Shown one piece after another: positions 1 to 8,732 of a stretch of 64,000 bases of DNA; the first letter of the stretch is position 1; each line of letters starts with the position of its first letter. The notes beneath the pieces were generated by a model. The model was not told the DNA's origin. It did not search any database and was given only the letters and a program-made list of their open reading frames with translations. Where the stretch lies: assembly GCF_009363855.1 (NCBI RefSeq), contig NZ_CP045423.1:372001-436000 (forward strand), given 5' to 3'. Made by a program: the position numbers and the translations under genes. The DNA comes from Microvirga thermotolerans (GTDB taxonomy: Bacteria; Pseudomonadota; Alphaproteobacteria; Rhizobiales; Beijerinckiaceae).

Positions 1-1
1 C

Positions 2-64
2 GCGGCTCTCGCCGCCTTCGAGCTGTGGATGCTGCGCGGCCGGGAGAAGAACCTCGCATCCTGA
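2..64 (+). CDS. C-terminal end of an unidentified protein (partial)
   Basis: Only the last 20 codons lie in the window, ending in TGA at 62-64. The tail reads AALAAFELWMLRGREKNLAS, which could be the end of a membrane segment followed by a basic cytoplasmic tail. The frame shows the GC-rich third positions of real genes here. The gene starts outside the window and I do not recognise the family. It is followed by a short gap before the convergent dsbB gene. Confidence 0.5.
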   Translation, partial: AALAAFELWMLRGREKNLAS

Positions 65-176
65 CGCATGCCGGGCGGGAGGCGTTCGCCTCCCGCTCTC
101 CCGATCCCGCTCTGCTGGGATTTCGGGCATTCCGTCACGCCTGCGCGCCCGCGGCGAGGAGCCGCGGCGCTCCCCT

Positions 177-725
177 TCACGGCAGCAGGCGGTAGCTCAC
201 CGGATTGTCGGGACACACGCCCGCCCCGCACTCGACGAAGGTGCCCGCCACGTTCGCGAGGGTCACGGCGATGACGAGGAGAACGGCGGCCCTCTCGAAC
301 GGGCCCGGCCGCGGCGGCGCCTCGCCCGGCGCCGGGAACTGCCGCTCCGACAGGAGCAGGGCCGCTACCGCGGCGATGGCGGCCGCGAAGCACAGGAAGG
401 CCCAGGTGTAGTAGTGCAGCCCGAACACGGCGGAGCCGTATCCCGGGTCGCCCGGTGCGATGTGGAGCAGGATCTGCCGCGCGGCGACGCCCGCGCCGAA
501 CAGGGCGGCGAGGAGCGAGAGGGCGTAATGGCTCGGCCTCGGGCCGAAGCGGATGTTGAGGACCGGCCCGACCGCGAGCGCCGCGAAGGCCACCCGCTGC
601 AGCAGGCACAGGGGGCAGGGCAGCTCCCCGAGCAGGACCTGCAGCGCGAAGGCGGCGAGCAGCACGAACGCGACGGCATAGAGTCCGAGCGCGTTGAGGA
701 CCAGGGAGCGGCGCGGCGTCAGCAT
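177..725 (-). CDS. dsbB: Disulfide bond formation protein B (DsbB family)
   Basis: Inner-membrane quinone reductase that reoxidises the periplasmic thiol oxidase DsbA. The 182-residue protein has four hydrophobic segments (about 10-30, 43-60, 65-85 and 140-160). The periplasmic redox pair CPLC is at 37-40, directly after the first segment, as in DsbB. The C-terminus carries two further cysteines (FVECGAGVC), a different position from the second pair of E. coli DsbB, so the electron relay may differ in detail. The ATG at 723-725 is preceded on the same strand by the DUF5993 gene, 16 bases away, suggesting a two-gene operon. Confidence 0.88.
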   Translation of the reverse strand: MLTPRRSLVLNALGLYAVAFVLLAAFALQVLLGELPCPLCLLQRVAFAALAVGPVLNIRFGPRPSHYALSLLAALFGAGVAARQILLHIAPGDPGYGSAVFGLHYYTWAFLCFAAAIAAVAALLLSERQFPAPGEAPPRPGPFERAAVLLVIAVTLANVAGTFVECGAGVCPDNPVSYRLLP

Positions 726-741
726 CGGTGGGCACCCGAAC

Positions 742-900
742 CTAGAAGGAGAGGGGAAGGGCGTCGGTGGCGTGGTGCCCGTAATCGGCGATGCCTGCGA
801 CGAGGCCCGCGGCGAAGAGGGCGAGGGCGAGCCCCCGGCGGCCGGTCCAGCCGGCGATCATCGCGCCCGCAAACAGCAGAAAGAGAAAGGTCTGGTCCAT
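742..900 (-). CDS. Small membrane protein, DUF5993 family
   Basis: A 52-residue protein starting MDQTFLFLLFAGAMIAGW and ending HHATDALPLSF. It contains two hydrophobic stretches (3-18 and 24-39) separated by a basic turn, so it should be a small membrane hairpin. The HHATD motif near the C-terminus matches my recollection of DUF5993, a family often found next to dsbB. It lies 16 bases upstream of dsbB on the same strand. Function unknown; the context suggests a partner of the DsbB-type oxidase. The gene is easily missed because of its size. Confidence 0.75.
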   Translation of the reverse strand: MDQTFLFLLFAGAMIAGWTGRRGLALALFAAGLVAGIADYGHHATDALPLSF

Positions 901-1081
901 GCGCACCCCCGGGTACCGCTGCCTAGCATATATTCCTTAACGGAATGTCCGGGCCGCCCCGAGCGCATCGTCGCATGGGCGAGAACCGGCGCGCTTTCGC
1001 GCAGGATGCGCTGGTCCTGCCCGAAAGCCTTTGCTATGACGCTGCCCGGCGGGTCTGCTCCCGGTCGAGGATCAAGAGACG

Positions 1082-1684
1082 ATGGACAAGTTCACTGTGC
1101 TGGAAAGCGTCGCGGCGCCGCTGCGGATCGTCAATGTCGACACCGACATGATCATCCCCAAGCAGTATCTGAAGACCATCAAGCGCACGGGTCTCGGCAA
1201 GGGCCTCTTCTCCGAGATGCGCTACCGCGAGGACGGCTCGGAGAACCCGGACTTTGTCCTCAACAAGCCCGCCTACCGCAACGCCAAGATCCTGATCGCC
1301 GGCGACAATTTCGGCTGCGGCTCGTCCCGCGAGCACGCGCCCTGGGCGCTGCTCGATTTCGGCATCCGCTGCGTCATCTCCACGAGCTTCGCGGACATCT
1401 TCTACAACAACTGCTTCCAGAACGGCATCCTGCCGATCACGGTGAGCCCCGAGGACCTGGAGAAGCTCTTCGACGACGCGGAGCGCGGCGCCAACGCCAC
1501 GATCACGGTCGACCTCGAGAACCAGGAGATCCGCGGGCCGGACGGCGGCACGGTGCGCTTCGACATCGACCCGTTCCGCAAGCACTGCCTGCTCAACGGC
1601 CTCGACGGCATCGGCCTGACCATGGAGAAGGCCGCCAGCATCGACACCTACGAGAAGAAGCTCAGCCAGCGCGCCTGGGCCTGA
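1082..1684 (+). CDS. leuD: 3-isopropylmalate dehydratase small subunit
   Basis: Small (swivel-domain) subunit of isopropylmalate isomerase, which with the Fe-S subunit LeuC interconverts 2- and 3-isopropylmalate in leucine synthesis. The 200 residues match the usual length. Hallmarks are [13 protein letters not shown] near the N-terminus and [17 protein letters not shown] around residues 77-93. The ATG at 1082 follows a purine-rich stretch (aagagacg). leuC is not in the window; leuB lies 4.3 kb downstream with four unrelated genes between. Confidence 0.97.
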   Translation: MDKFTVLESVAAPLRIVNVDTDMIIPKQYLKTIKRTGLGKGLFSEMRYREDGSENPDFVLNKPAYRNAKILIAGDNFGCGSSREHAPWALLDFGIRCVISTSFADIFYNNCFQNGILPITVSPEDLEKLFDDAERGANATITVDLENQEIRGPDGGTVRFDIDPFRKHCLLNGLDGIGLTMEKAASIDTYEKKLSQRAWA

Positions 1685-1751
1685 GGCGCGCCGGGCGCTC
1701 CTTTCGGCCCGGTTGCCCAATATTAACCAAATTGGCCGCACAATGGGGGGC

Positions 1752-2942
1752 ATGAACCGTACCCTTGCCCCCACGCTTCTCGCTCTCCTCGGGCTCGCCG
1801 CCGCGACGCCGGCCCTCGCCCAGGGAGACTTCCGCTCCTGCCTCTCCTCCCTGCGCGCCCAGGCCGCCGCCAAGGGCATCTCCGGCCAGGCCTTCGACCG
1901 GGCGACGGGCGGCATCGAGCCGGACCTCAAGATCCTCGAGCTGATGGACAACCAGCCCGAGTTCAAGACGCCCATCTGGGACTATCTCGCCGCCCTCGTC
2001 GACGACGAGCGCGTCCAGGACGGCAGGGCCGCCATGCGCCAGTGGGGCCAGGCGCTCGCCGCCGCGGAGGCCCGGTTCGGGGTGGACCGCCACGTGATCG
2101 CCGGGGTCTGGGGCGTCGAATCCAACTTCGGCAAGGACATCGGCGGGCGGCCCCTGGTGCAGTCCCTCGCGACGCTCGCCTGCTACGCCCCGCGCCGGCG
2201 CGAGTATTTCACGGGCGAGCTGATGGCGACGCTCAAGATCGTCCAGGACGGCGACATCGACCCGGCGAACCTGCGCGGCTCCTGGGCCGGGGCCTTCGGG
2301 CACACCCAGTTCATGCCCTCCACCTTCCAGCGGCTCGCGGTGGACGGGGACGGGGACGGCCATCGCGACATCATGATGTCGGTGCCGGACGCGGTCGCCT
2401 CCACGGCCAACTTCCTCAAGAAGGCCGGTTGGGTGAACGGCCTGCCCTGGGGCTACGAGGTGCGCCTGCCGGCGGGGTTCGACGCGAGGCTCGCCGGACG
2501 CAGGAACAAGAAGCCGCTCTCCGCCTGGGCGGCCATGGGCGTCACCCATGTCGACGGGCGGCCGCTCTCCGGCAACTACCCGGCGGGCATCCTCATCCCC
2601 GCGGGCGTCCAGGGCCCGGCCTTCGTGGTCACGAAGAACTTCGACGCGGTCTATTCCTACAACGCCGCCGAGTCCTACGGCCTCGCCATCGCCCTCCTGG
2701 GCGACCGGCTGAAGGGCCTGCCGGGGATCCGCACCGCCTGGCCCACCGACGACCCGCCGCTCTCCCGCGCCCAGCGCCGGGAGCTCCAGCGGCTCCTGGC
2801 CGCCCGCGGCTACGACGTGGGCGAGCCGGACGGCAAGATCGGGGCCAAGACCCGCGAAGCGATCAAGGACGTGGAGCGCCAGATCGGCCTGGAGCAGCGC
2901 GGCCGTCCCGGCGCCAAGGTCCTGCAGGCCCTGAGGGGGTAA
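1752..2942 (+). CDS. Lytic murein transglycosylase, MltB type, with peptidoglycan-binding domain
   Basis: Periplasmic enzyme that cleaves the MurNAc-GlcNAc bond of peptidoglycan with formation of 1,6-anhydroMurNAc. The start at 1752 gives a clean signal peptide (MNRTLAPTLLALLGLAAATPALAQ); an in-frame start at 1713 would put 13 non-signal residues ahead of it. The catalytic glutamate is E123 in GVWGVESNFG, the SLT_2/MltB motif. The last 55 or so residues (SRAQRRELQRLLAARGYDVG onward) form a PG_binding_1 domain. Length 396 residues. The gene ends 8 bases before the LysE-type gene, so the two may be co-transcribed. Confidence 0.92.
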   Translation: MNRTLAPTLLALLGLAAATPALAQGDFRSCLSSLRAQAAAKGISGQAFDRATGGIEPDLKILELMDNQPEFKTPIWDYLAALVDDERVQDGRAAMRQWGQALAAAEARFGVDRHVIAGVWGVESNFGKDIGGRPLVQSLATLACYAPRRREYFTGELMATLKIVQDGDIDPANLRGSWAGAFGHTQFMPSTFQRLAVDGDGDGHRDIMMSVPDAVASTANFLKKAGWVNGLPWGYEVRLPAGFDARLAGRRNKKPLSAWAAMGVTHVDGRPLSGNYPAGILIPAGVQGPAFVVTKNFDAVYSYNAAESYGLAIALLGDRLKGLPGIRTAWPTDDPPLSRAQRRELQRLLAARGYDVGEPDGKIGAKTREAIKDVERQIGLEQRGRPGAKVLQALRG

Positions 2943-2950
2943 CGACGCCC

Positions 2951-3574
2951 ATGAGCTGGAGCACGTTCCTCCTCTTCGTGCCGGCCTGCTTCGCCCTCAA
3001 CCTGGCGTTCGGCCCCAACAACCTCCTGTCCCTCACCTACGGCCTGCAGCAGGGGGTGCGCACCGCCGTGCTCGCCTCGGGCGGGCGGCTCGTCGCCTTC
3101 GCGCTGATGATCGCGCTCACCGCCCTCGGCGTCGGCGCGGTGCTCGCCGCGTCCGAGGCGGCGTTCACGGCCCTCAAATGGGCGGGAGCCGCCTATCTCG
3201 TGTGGCTCGGGATCAGGATCCTGCGCGCCTCCGGACCGGCGGCATCCGCCGTCGGGGCCGCGCCCCGGCGTACCTTGAGGGCTCTCAGCCTGCAGGAGTT
3301 CTGGACCGCCATCGGCAACCCCAAGGCGATCCTGATCTTCACCGCCTTCCTGCCGCAGTTCGTCGATCCGCAGTCCTACTGGACCGGCTTCGCCCTGGCG
3401 GGGCTGATCTTCCTCGTGCTGGAAGCCGTCGCGGTGCTCTTCTACGCCGTCCTCGGCCAGCGCCTGGGCGCCTTCGGCCGCAACGGCCGCGTCTTCGGCT
3501 GGCTCAACCGCGCCTCCGGCGCGACCATGATCGGCTTCGGCGTCGCGCTGCTCTTCGCCCGGCGCCCGGCCTGA
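2951..3574 (+). CDS. LysE/RhtB family exporter
   Basis: Inner-membrane exporter of the LysE superfamily, which expels amino acids or derivatives. The 207-residue protein has about six hydrophobic segments and the N-terminal signature FGPNNLLSLTYG, equivalent to the TPGP region of the family. A mid-protein motif IGNPKAILIFTAFLPQFV is the conserved NPK-FLPQF element. The substrate cannot be told from sequence. The ATG at 2951 follows the transglycosylase stop by 8 bases. A second LysE-family gene lies at 36816. Confidence 0.9.
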   Translation: MSWSTFLLFVPACFALNLAFGPNNLLSLTYGLQQGVRTAVLASGGRLVAFALMIALTALGVGAVLAASEAAFTALKWAGAAYLVWLGIRILRASGPAASAVGAAPRRTLRALSLQEFWTAIGNPKAILIFTAFLPQFVDPQSYWTGFALAGLIFLVLEAVAVLFYAVLGQRLGAFGRNGRVFGWLNRASGATMIGFGVALLFARRPA

Positions 3575-3640
3575 GGGGCGTCGCGGCGGCCGTCCAACGG
3601 CTAGGTTGTGGCGCGCGCCGGTTTGGGGTTGTACTGCCCC

Positions 3641-4381
3641 ATGCTCATCGCCATCCTCACGGACATCCACGGCAACCGGGAGGCCCTGTCCGCCTGCCTC
3701 GACCATGCGCGCCGGCAGGGGGCGGACCGCTTCGTGTTCCTCGGGGACTATGTGGGCTACGGCGCCGATCCGGCCTTCGTGGTCGACACGGTGAGGGACC
3801 TCGTGGACAGGGGCGCCGTCGCCCTGCGCGGCAACCACGACGCGGCCGTCGACGGGTCGGACGCGGACATGAACGGCATCGCCCGGGAGGCGATCCGCTG
3901 GACCCGCGAGCGGCTCGACCCGGAGCAGCGCAGGTTCCTCGCGCATCTTCCCCTCGTCCACGAGGAGGGGAGCGTCCTCTACGTCCACGCCAACGGCTAC
4001 GCGCCGGGCAACTGGGACTACATGAACGGCACCATGGAGGCCGTCCGGCACTTCAGCCGGGTCGACGCCCACATCACCTTCTGCGGCCATGTGCACGTGC
4101 CCATGCTCTATCACATGAGCACCGCCGCGAAGGTCGGCTCCTTCTCGCCGGTCGGCGACAACGAGATCCCGCTGCTGGCGACCCGCACCTGGCTCGCGGT
4201 GATCGGCTCCGTGGGGCAGCCCCGGGACGGGGTGCCGGCGGCAAGCTACGCGCTCTTCGACACGGCGCGCCAGACCCTGCGCTTCCTCCGCGTGCCCTAC
4301 GACACGGCGGCGGCCGCCCGGAAGGTGAGGGAGGCGGGGCTTCCCGAGAAGCTGGCGCTTCGCCTGGAACAGGGACGGTGA
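3641..4381 (+). CDS. Metallophosphoesterase (calcineurin-like fold)
   Basis: Dinuclear-metal phosphoesterase of 246 residues. Metal-binding motifs appear in order: DIHGN (residues 9-13), GDYVGYG (about 35), GNHD (about 67) and GHVHVPM (about 149), followed by a C-terminal beta segment. The short N-lobe and GDYVGYG place it with YfcE/PrpA-like phosphodiesterases; substrate unknown. The ATG at 3641 puts the first motif directly after a beta-strand, better than a GTG at 3608. The stop is 3 bases from the start of the kinase-UspA fusion, so the products probably work together, perhaps as a phosphatase/kinase pair (inference). Confidence 0.87.
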   Translation: MLIAILTDIHGNREALSACLDHARRQGADRFVFLGDYVGYGADPAFVVDTVRDLVDRGAVALRGNHDAAVDGSDADMNGIAREAIRWTRERLDPEQRRFLAHLPLVHEEGSVLYVHANGYAPGNWDYMNGTMEAVRHFSRVDAHITFCGHVHVPMLYHMSTAAKVGSFSPVGDNEIPLLATRTWLAVIGSVGQPRDGVPAASYALFDTARQTLRFLRVPYDTAAAARKVREAGLPEKLALRLEQGR

Positions 4382-4384
4382 CCC

Positions 4385-5818
4385 ATGCGCTGGCGCCTGA
4401 AACAGGGCATGACGGTCGACGGCTTCGAGCTCCGGGAGCACCTGGCCACGGGCGGCATGGCGCAGCTCTGGGCCGTCGCCCGCCCGGGCGACCCGATGCC
4501 GCTCGTCATGAAGATCCCGATGCTCATCGATTCGGGCGATCCCCTGCCCATCGTCTGCTTCGAGACCGAGCAGATGATCATGCCGCGCCTGTCGGGCCCG
4601 CACGTGCCGCGCTTCGTCGCCGCCGGTCCCCTCGATCCGATGCCCTACATCGTCATGGAGCGGATCCCGGGCGAATCCCTGAAGGCCCGCCTCCGGGAGG
4701 TGCCCCTGCCCTGGGCCGAGGCGGTCACGATCGGGGCCAGGGTGGCCCATGCCCTCCACGACCTCCACCGGCAGCACGTCATCCATCTCGACGTGAAGCC
4801 GAGCAACGTAATGACCCGGGAGACCGGCGAGGCCGTGCTCATCGACTACGGCTTCGCCCGCCACGGGCAGCTGCCTGACCTCCTCGCGGAGGAGTTCCGC
4901 GAGCCCTTCGGGACCACGCCCTACATGGCGCCCGAGCAGGTGCTCCAGGACCGGGCCGATCCGCGCAGCGACCTCTTCGCCCTCGGCGTGATGCTGTACT
5001 TCTTCGTCACCGGCGAGCGCCCCTTCGGCACGCCGCGCGGCGGGCAGATCCGCCGGCGCCTGTGGCGGGACCCGGTGCCGCCGCGGGCCCTGCGGCCCGA
5101 CTGCCCGCCCTGGCTGCAGGAGGCGATCCTGCGCTGCCTCGAAATCGACCCGCAGGACCGCTACGCGACCGCGGCGCAGCTCGCCCTCGACCTGGAGAAT
5201 CCCGGACAGGTGACGCTCACGGAGCGGGCCTCCCGCCTGGAGCGGGACGGAGGGATGAAGACCTTCCGGCGCTGGCTGAAGGCCCGCAGGGCCCAGCCCC
5301 TGGAACGGCCCAACATCGCGGGCCAGCTCTCCCGCGCCCCCATCGTCCTCGTCGCCATCGACCTCTCGCCGGGCGGCGAGGACCTCGCCGAGGCCCTGCG
5401 CCTCATGGTCAGGCGCATCCTCTCCATCGAGGGCGAGGCGCGCCTCGCCTGCGTCAACATCCTCAAGACCTCGCGCCTCGCCGTCGACATCCTGGAGGAC
5501 GAGGAGGGCCGGAGCCTCCACGTCCAGCGTCTCGTGCAGCTCAGGCACTGGGGCGCCTCCCTCGGCGTTCCCGAGGGGAGGATCTCCTACAGCGTGCTGG
5601 AGGCGCCCGATCCGGCGGCCGCCCTCGTCGACTACGCGCGGCACAACGACGTCGACCACATCGTGATCGGCGCGCGGGCCTCCTCCGCGCTCCGGCGCTA
5701 TCTCGGCAGCGTCTCGTCCCAGGTGGTGGCACAGGCGCCGTGCTCGGTCACGGTGGTGAGGACGGCGAGAGACCGCGGCACGGCCGAGGCGCCTCCGTCC
5801 GACGAACGGCGCGACTGA
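4385..5818 (+). CDS. Serine/threonine protein kinase fused to a universal stress protein domain
   Basis: A 477-residue protein. Residues 12-265 form a Hanks-type kinase: glycine loop GGMAQLW, likely ATP lysine K43 (VMKIP), catalytic loop HLDVKPSNV (D136, K138, N141), DYG in place of DFG at 154-156, and APE at 182-184. Residues about 310-470 form a UspA domain (IVLVAIDLSPGGEDL to the end) with a nucleotide-loop-like stretch GARASSALRRYLGSVS. No membrane segment or extracellular sensor, so it is cytosolic. HLD replaces HRD but the catalytic Asp is kept, so activity is likely. Probably co-transcribed with the metallophosphoesterase upstream. Such fusions exist in Hyphomicrobiales; targets are unknown. 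Confidence 0.9.
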   Translation: MRWRLKQGMTVDGFELREHLATGGMAQLWAVARPGDPMPLVMKIPMLIDSGDPLPIVCFETEQMIMPRLSGPHVPRFVAAGPLDPMPYIVMERIPGESLKARLREVPLPWAEAVTIGARVAHALHDLHRQHVIHLDVKPSNVMTRETGEAVLIDYGFARHGQLPDLLAEEFREPFGTTPYMAPEQVLQDRADPRSDLFALGVMLYFFVTGERPFGTPRGGQIRRRLWRDPVPPRALRPDCPPWLQEAILRCLEIDPQDRYATAAQLALDLENPGQVTLTERASRLERDGGMKTFRRWLKARRAQPLERPNIAGQLSRAPIVLVAIDLSPGGEDLAEALRLMVRRILSIEGEARLACVNILKTSRLAVDILEDEEGRSLHVQRLVQLRHWGASLGVPEGRISYSVLEAPDPAAALVDYARHNDVDHIVIGARASSALRRYLGSVSSQVVAQAPCSVTVVRTARDRGTAEAPPSDERRD

Positions 5819-5948
5819 GACGGCGCGCGACATTTCCGGACGGAAAAACGCCTCCCACCTTTTCGAAAAGTGCTCCGGCGCTTGCCAAGCGGCCCGTTCG
5901 GCCTTTTAAGGACCCTGCAATTCGACCACGACACAACAGGGGGCCTTC

Positions 5949-7055
5949 ATGGCAACGCACAAGCTTCTCCTTCTCCCCGGCGACGGCATCGGTCCGGAGG
6001 TCATGCGCGAGGTGGAGAAGATCGTGGGCTGGTTCGCCAGGAACGGCGTCGGCTTCGAGACGGAGGCGGACCTCGTCGGCGGCGCGGCCTACGACGCCCA
6101 CGGCGTCTCGATCTCGGAAGCCGCCATGGCGCGCGCCCAGGAGGCCGATGCGGTCCTGTTCGGCGCGGTCGGCGGCCCGAAATGGGACGGCGTCCCCTAT
6201 GCGGTGCGCCCGGAGGCCGGCCTCCTGCGCCTGCGCAAGGATCTCGGCCTGTTCGCCAACCTGCGCCCGGCCATCTGCTACCCGGCCCTCGCCGACGCCT
6301 CCTCCCTCAAGCGCGAGGTGGTGGAGGGGCTCGACATCATGATCGTGCGCGAGCTCACCGGCGGCGTCTATTTCGGCGAGCCGAAGGAGATCGTCACCCT
6401 CGAGGACGGGTCGCAGCGCGCGGTGGACACGCAGCTCTACACCACGGGCGAGATCGAGCGCATCGCCCGCGTCGCCTTCGACCTCGCGGGCAAGCGCCGC
6501 AACAAGGTCTCCTCCGCCGAGAAGAGCAACGTCATGAAGACCGGCGTGCTCTGGCGGCAGATCGTGACCCGCATCCACAGGGAGGAGTTCCCCGCAACGC
6601 AGCTCGAGCACGTGCTCGCCGACAATTGCGCCATGCAGCTCGTGCGCAACCCGAAGCAGTTCGACGTGATCGTCACGGACAACCTCTTCGGCGACATCCT
6701 CTCCGACATCGCGGCGATGCTCACCGGCTCGCTGGGCATGCTGCCCTCCGCCTCCCTCGGCGCGGTGGACCCGAAGACCGGCAGCCGCAAGGCGCTCTAC
6801 GAGCCGGTTCACGGCTCGGCCCCCGACATCGCCGGCAAGGGGCTCGCCAATCCCATCGCCATGATCGGCTCGTTCGGGATGGCGCTGCGCTACTCCTTCG
6901 GCCTCATCGAGGCGGCGGACATGCTCGACAGGGCCATCGCCAACGTGCTGGCCTCCGGCACCCGCACCAGGGACATCGCCGCCCCCGGCGCCAACGCCGT
7001 CGGCACGCAGGAGATCGGCGACGCGATCGTGAAGGAGCTCTCCGCCCTGTCGTAA
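5949..7055 (+). CDS. leuB: 3-isopropylmalate dehydrogenase
   Basis: NAD-dependent oxidative decarboxylation of 3-isopropylmalate, the third step of leucine synthesis. The 368-residue protein starts with the nucleotide-fold sequence [12 protein letters not shown] and has the substrate-binding [12 protein letters not shown], the catalytic [11 protein letters not shown], the metal-binding [20 protein letters not shown] and [14 protein letters not shown]. All are standard for LeuB. The ATG at 5949 follows a G-rich ribosome-binding site (agggggcc). The 130-base gap upstream is large enough for its own promoter. Confidence 0.98.
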   Translation: MATHKLLLLPGDGIGPEVMREVEKIVGWFARNGVGFETEADLVGGAAYDAHGVSISEAAMARAQEADAVLFGAVGGPKWDGVPYAVRPEAGLLRLRKDLGLFANLRPAICYPALADASSLKREVVEGLDIMIVRELTGGVYFGEPKEIVTLEDGSQRAVDTQLYTTGEIERIARVAFDLAGKRRNKVSSAEKSNVMKTGVLWRQIVTRIHREEFPATQLEHVLADNCAMQLVRNPKQFDVIVTDNLFGDILSDIAAMLTGSLGMLPSASLGAVDPKTGSRKALYEPVHGSAPDIAGKGLANPIAMIGSFGMALRYSFGLIEAADMLDRAIANVLASGTRTRDIAAPGANAVGTQEIGDAIVKELSALS

Positions 7056-7069
7056 GGCCGGACCCGGCT

Positions 7070-7090
7070 GCGGGGCGGCGGCCGCCCCGC
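7070..7090. terminator. GC-rich hairpin between convergent genes
   Basis: gcggggcggc and its reverse complement gccgccccgc face each other across one base, between the stop of leuB and the stop of the convergent small secreted protein gene. No T-run follows on either strand, so intrinsic termination would be weak. Confidence 0.35.
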
Positions 7091-7094
7091 GCCG

Positions 7095-7442
7095 TCAGCG
7101 GATCGAGCCCGTCGCCTCCACGTTCGGGGTGAATCCGAACGGCGGGAACGGATTGGTCGAGCCGACGAACGGCCCGTTGGTGACGGGATCGGGCAGGAGT
7201 GCGCCGCCGCTGAAGCGCTCGTTCTGCCCGTAGGGCGGGCTCAGCAGGTAGGACTGGGCCTGGCCGTAGCCCGTGTAGCCGGGATTGATCGAGTTCGGCG
7301 CCACCACGTTGCCGGGGTCGAGGAAGCTGCGCGGCGCGACGCGGAAGGTGAGGGGGCGTCCCCGGTCCTGCGCCTCCGCCGCGGTTGCGAAGGCCGCGGC
7401 CGCGACCAGGGAGATGAGACCCAGAGAAACGATGCGGCGCAT
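7095..7442 (-). CDS. Small secreted protein of unknown function
   Basis: A 115-residue protein with a clear Sec signal peptide (MRRIVSLGLISLVAAAAFATAAEA, about 24 residues). The mature part is proline-, glycine- and asparagine-rich (for example NPGYTGYGQAQSYLLSPPYG), with no cysteine and no recognised domain. It is probably a disordered periplasmic or envelope protein. The ATG at 7440-7442 is chosen because it begins the signal peptide. It is divergent from the sulfite oxidase-type gene, with about 95 bases between them. Confidence 0.65.
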   Translation of the reverse strand: MRRIVSLGLISLVAAAAFATAAEAQDRGRPLTFRVAPRSFLDPGNVVAPNSINPGYTGYGQAQSYLLSPPYGQNERFSGGALLPDPVTNGPFVGSTNPFPPFGFTPNVEATGSIR

Positions 7443-7538
7443 GGAAGCCTCCAGCTTGGCCTTCGAAGACGCGCTCTTCCGCTCCGCCCGCGCCTTCCGG
7501 AAAACGGCGGACCTGAGAAACGGCGGACACTTGGAAAA

Positions 7539-8732
7539 ATGGCAGGGCGGCCTAAATTGTTCCGCTCTCCGAAAGGGGCTGGCCCGAAGGGCATGGAGGG
7601 AGAAGGCGGCGTGGATCGGCGCGACGGCATCCCGGAGCTGACGTCGAAGGACGGCCTGTCCGTTCTCGGGCGCGTTCCGCTCGTCGCGGAGACGCCGGAG
7701 GAACTGCTCGACGACGCGACCACCCCGATCTCCCGGTTCTTCGTGCGCAACAACGGGCTCCTGCCGGAGCTCCCCGCCGATCCGGAGAGCTGGAGCCTGA
7801 TCGTCGACGGGGAGGTGGAGCGTCCCCTGCGCCTCAGCGTGGCCGAGCTGAAGCGCCGGTTCCCGGTCCGGACCTTCCGCATGGTGCTGGAATGCGGCGG
7901 CAACGGCCGCTCCTTCTTCACGCCCGCGGCGGAGGGCAACCCGTGGACCAACGGCGGCGTGGGCTGCGCGGAATGGACCGGCGTCCCGCTCCGGGACGTC
8001 CTGGACGCGGCGGGGCTGAAGCCCTCCGCCGTCTACACCGCCCATTACGGAGCCGATCCGGACAAGGACGGCCGCCGCGACCGGCCCTCCCTCTCGCGCG
8101 GCATGCGCATCGCGAAGGCCCTCGAGGAGCACACCCTCCTCGCCTTCGCCATGAACGGCGAGCCCCTGCCGTTCCTGCACGGCGGCCCCTTGCGCCTCGT
8201 CGTGCCGGGATGGCCGGGCTCGCTCAGCCAGAAATGGCTGACGCGGATCTGGATCCGCGACCGGGAGCACGACGGGCCCGGCATGACCGGCCTGTCCTAC
8301 CGCCTGCCCGTGCATCCGATCCCGCCGGGCGCGGGCGTGGAGGGGGTGCCCCTGCGCATCCTCGAATCGATGCCCGTGCGCAGCATCGTCACCCATCCCG
8401 CCGACGGGGCCCGCTACGCGCCGGGCACGCGCCGCATCGCGGTGCGCGGCGCCGCCTGGGCGGGGGACGATTCGGTGGCGCGGGTGGCCCTGTCCCTGGA
8501 CCGGGGCGCGACCTGGACGGAGGCGGCCCTCGAACCCCTGCGCAACCGCTACGACTGGGCCCGCTGGTCGGCGATTCTCGCCGTGCCGGGGGACGGGGAT
8601 TACGAGATCTGGGCCCGGGCGACCGATTCCGCCGGCCGCTCCCAGCCGCTCGTGCCGGAGAACTGGAACCCCAACGGCTACGGCTGCAACGCCGTCCACC
8701 GGGTCGCGGTCACGGTCGGGCCGGAGGCCTGA
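7539..8732 (+). CDS. Sulfite oxidase family molybdopterin enzyme
   Basis: Molybdenum-cofactor oxidoreductase of the sulfite oxidase fold. The Mo-coordinating cysteine is C119 in MVLECGGNGRS, preceded by RFFVRNN. The oxidoreductase domain ends near residue 270 and a Mo-co dimerisation domain follows, with DRGATWTEA and YDWARWSAIL. No heme b domain and no convincing Tat signal are visible, so either the protein is cytosolic or the true N-terminus is elsewhere; an in-frame ATG at 7593 has a better upstream site (gaagg). The electron acceptor is not encoded next door. The 3' end overlaps the convergent gene by 23 bases. Confidence 0.85.
   Translation: MAGRPKLFRSPKGAGPKGMEGEGGVDRRDGIPELTSKDGLSVLGRVPLVAETPEELLDDATTPISRFFVRNNGLLPELPADPESWSLIVDGEVERPLRLSVAELKRRFPVRTFRMVLECGGNGRSFFTPAAEGNPWTNGGVGCAEWTGVPLRDVLDAAGLKPSAVYTAHYGADPDKDGRRDRPSLSRGMRIAKALEEHTLLAFAMNGEPLPFLHGGPLRLVVPGWPGSLSQKWLTRIWIRDREHDGPGMTGLSYRLPVHPIPPGAGVEGVPLRILESMPVRSIVTHPADGARYAPGTRRIAVRGAAWAGDDSVARVALSLDRGATWTEAALEPLRNRYDWARWSAILAVPGDGDYEIWARATDSAGRSQPLVPENWNPNGYGCNAVHRVAVTVGPEA

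Noticed and set aside
2810-5833. A 1,007-codon open frame on the minus strand
   Set aside because: It lies opposite the LysE, metallophosphoesterase and kinase-UspA genes and shows antisense composition and no domain.
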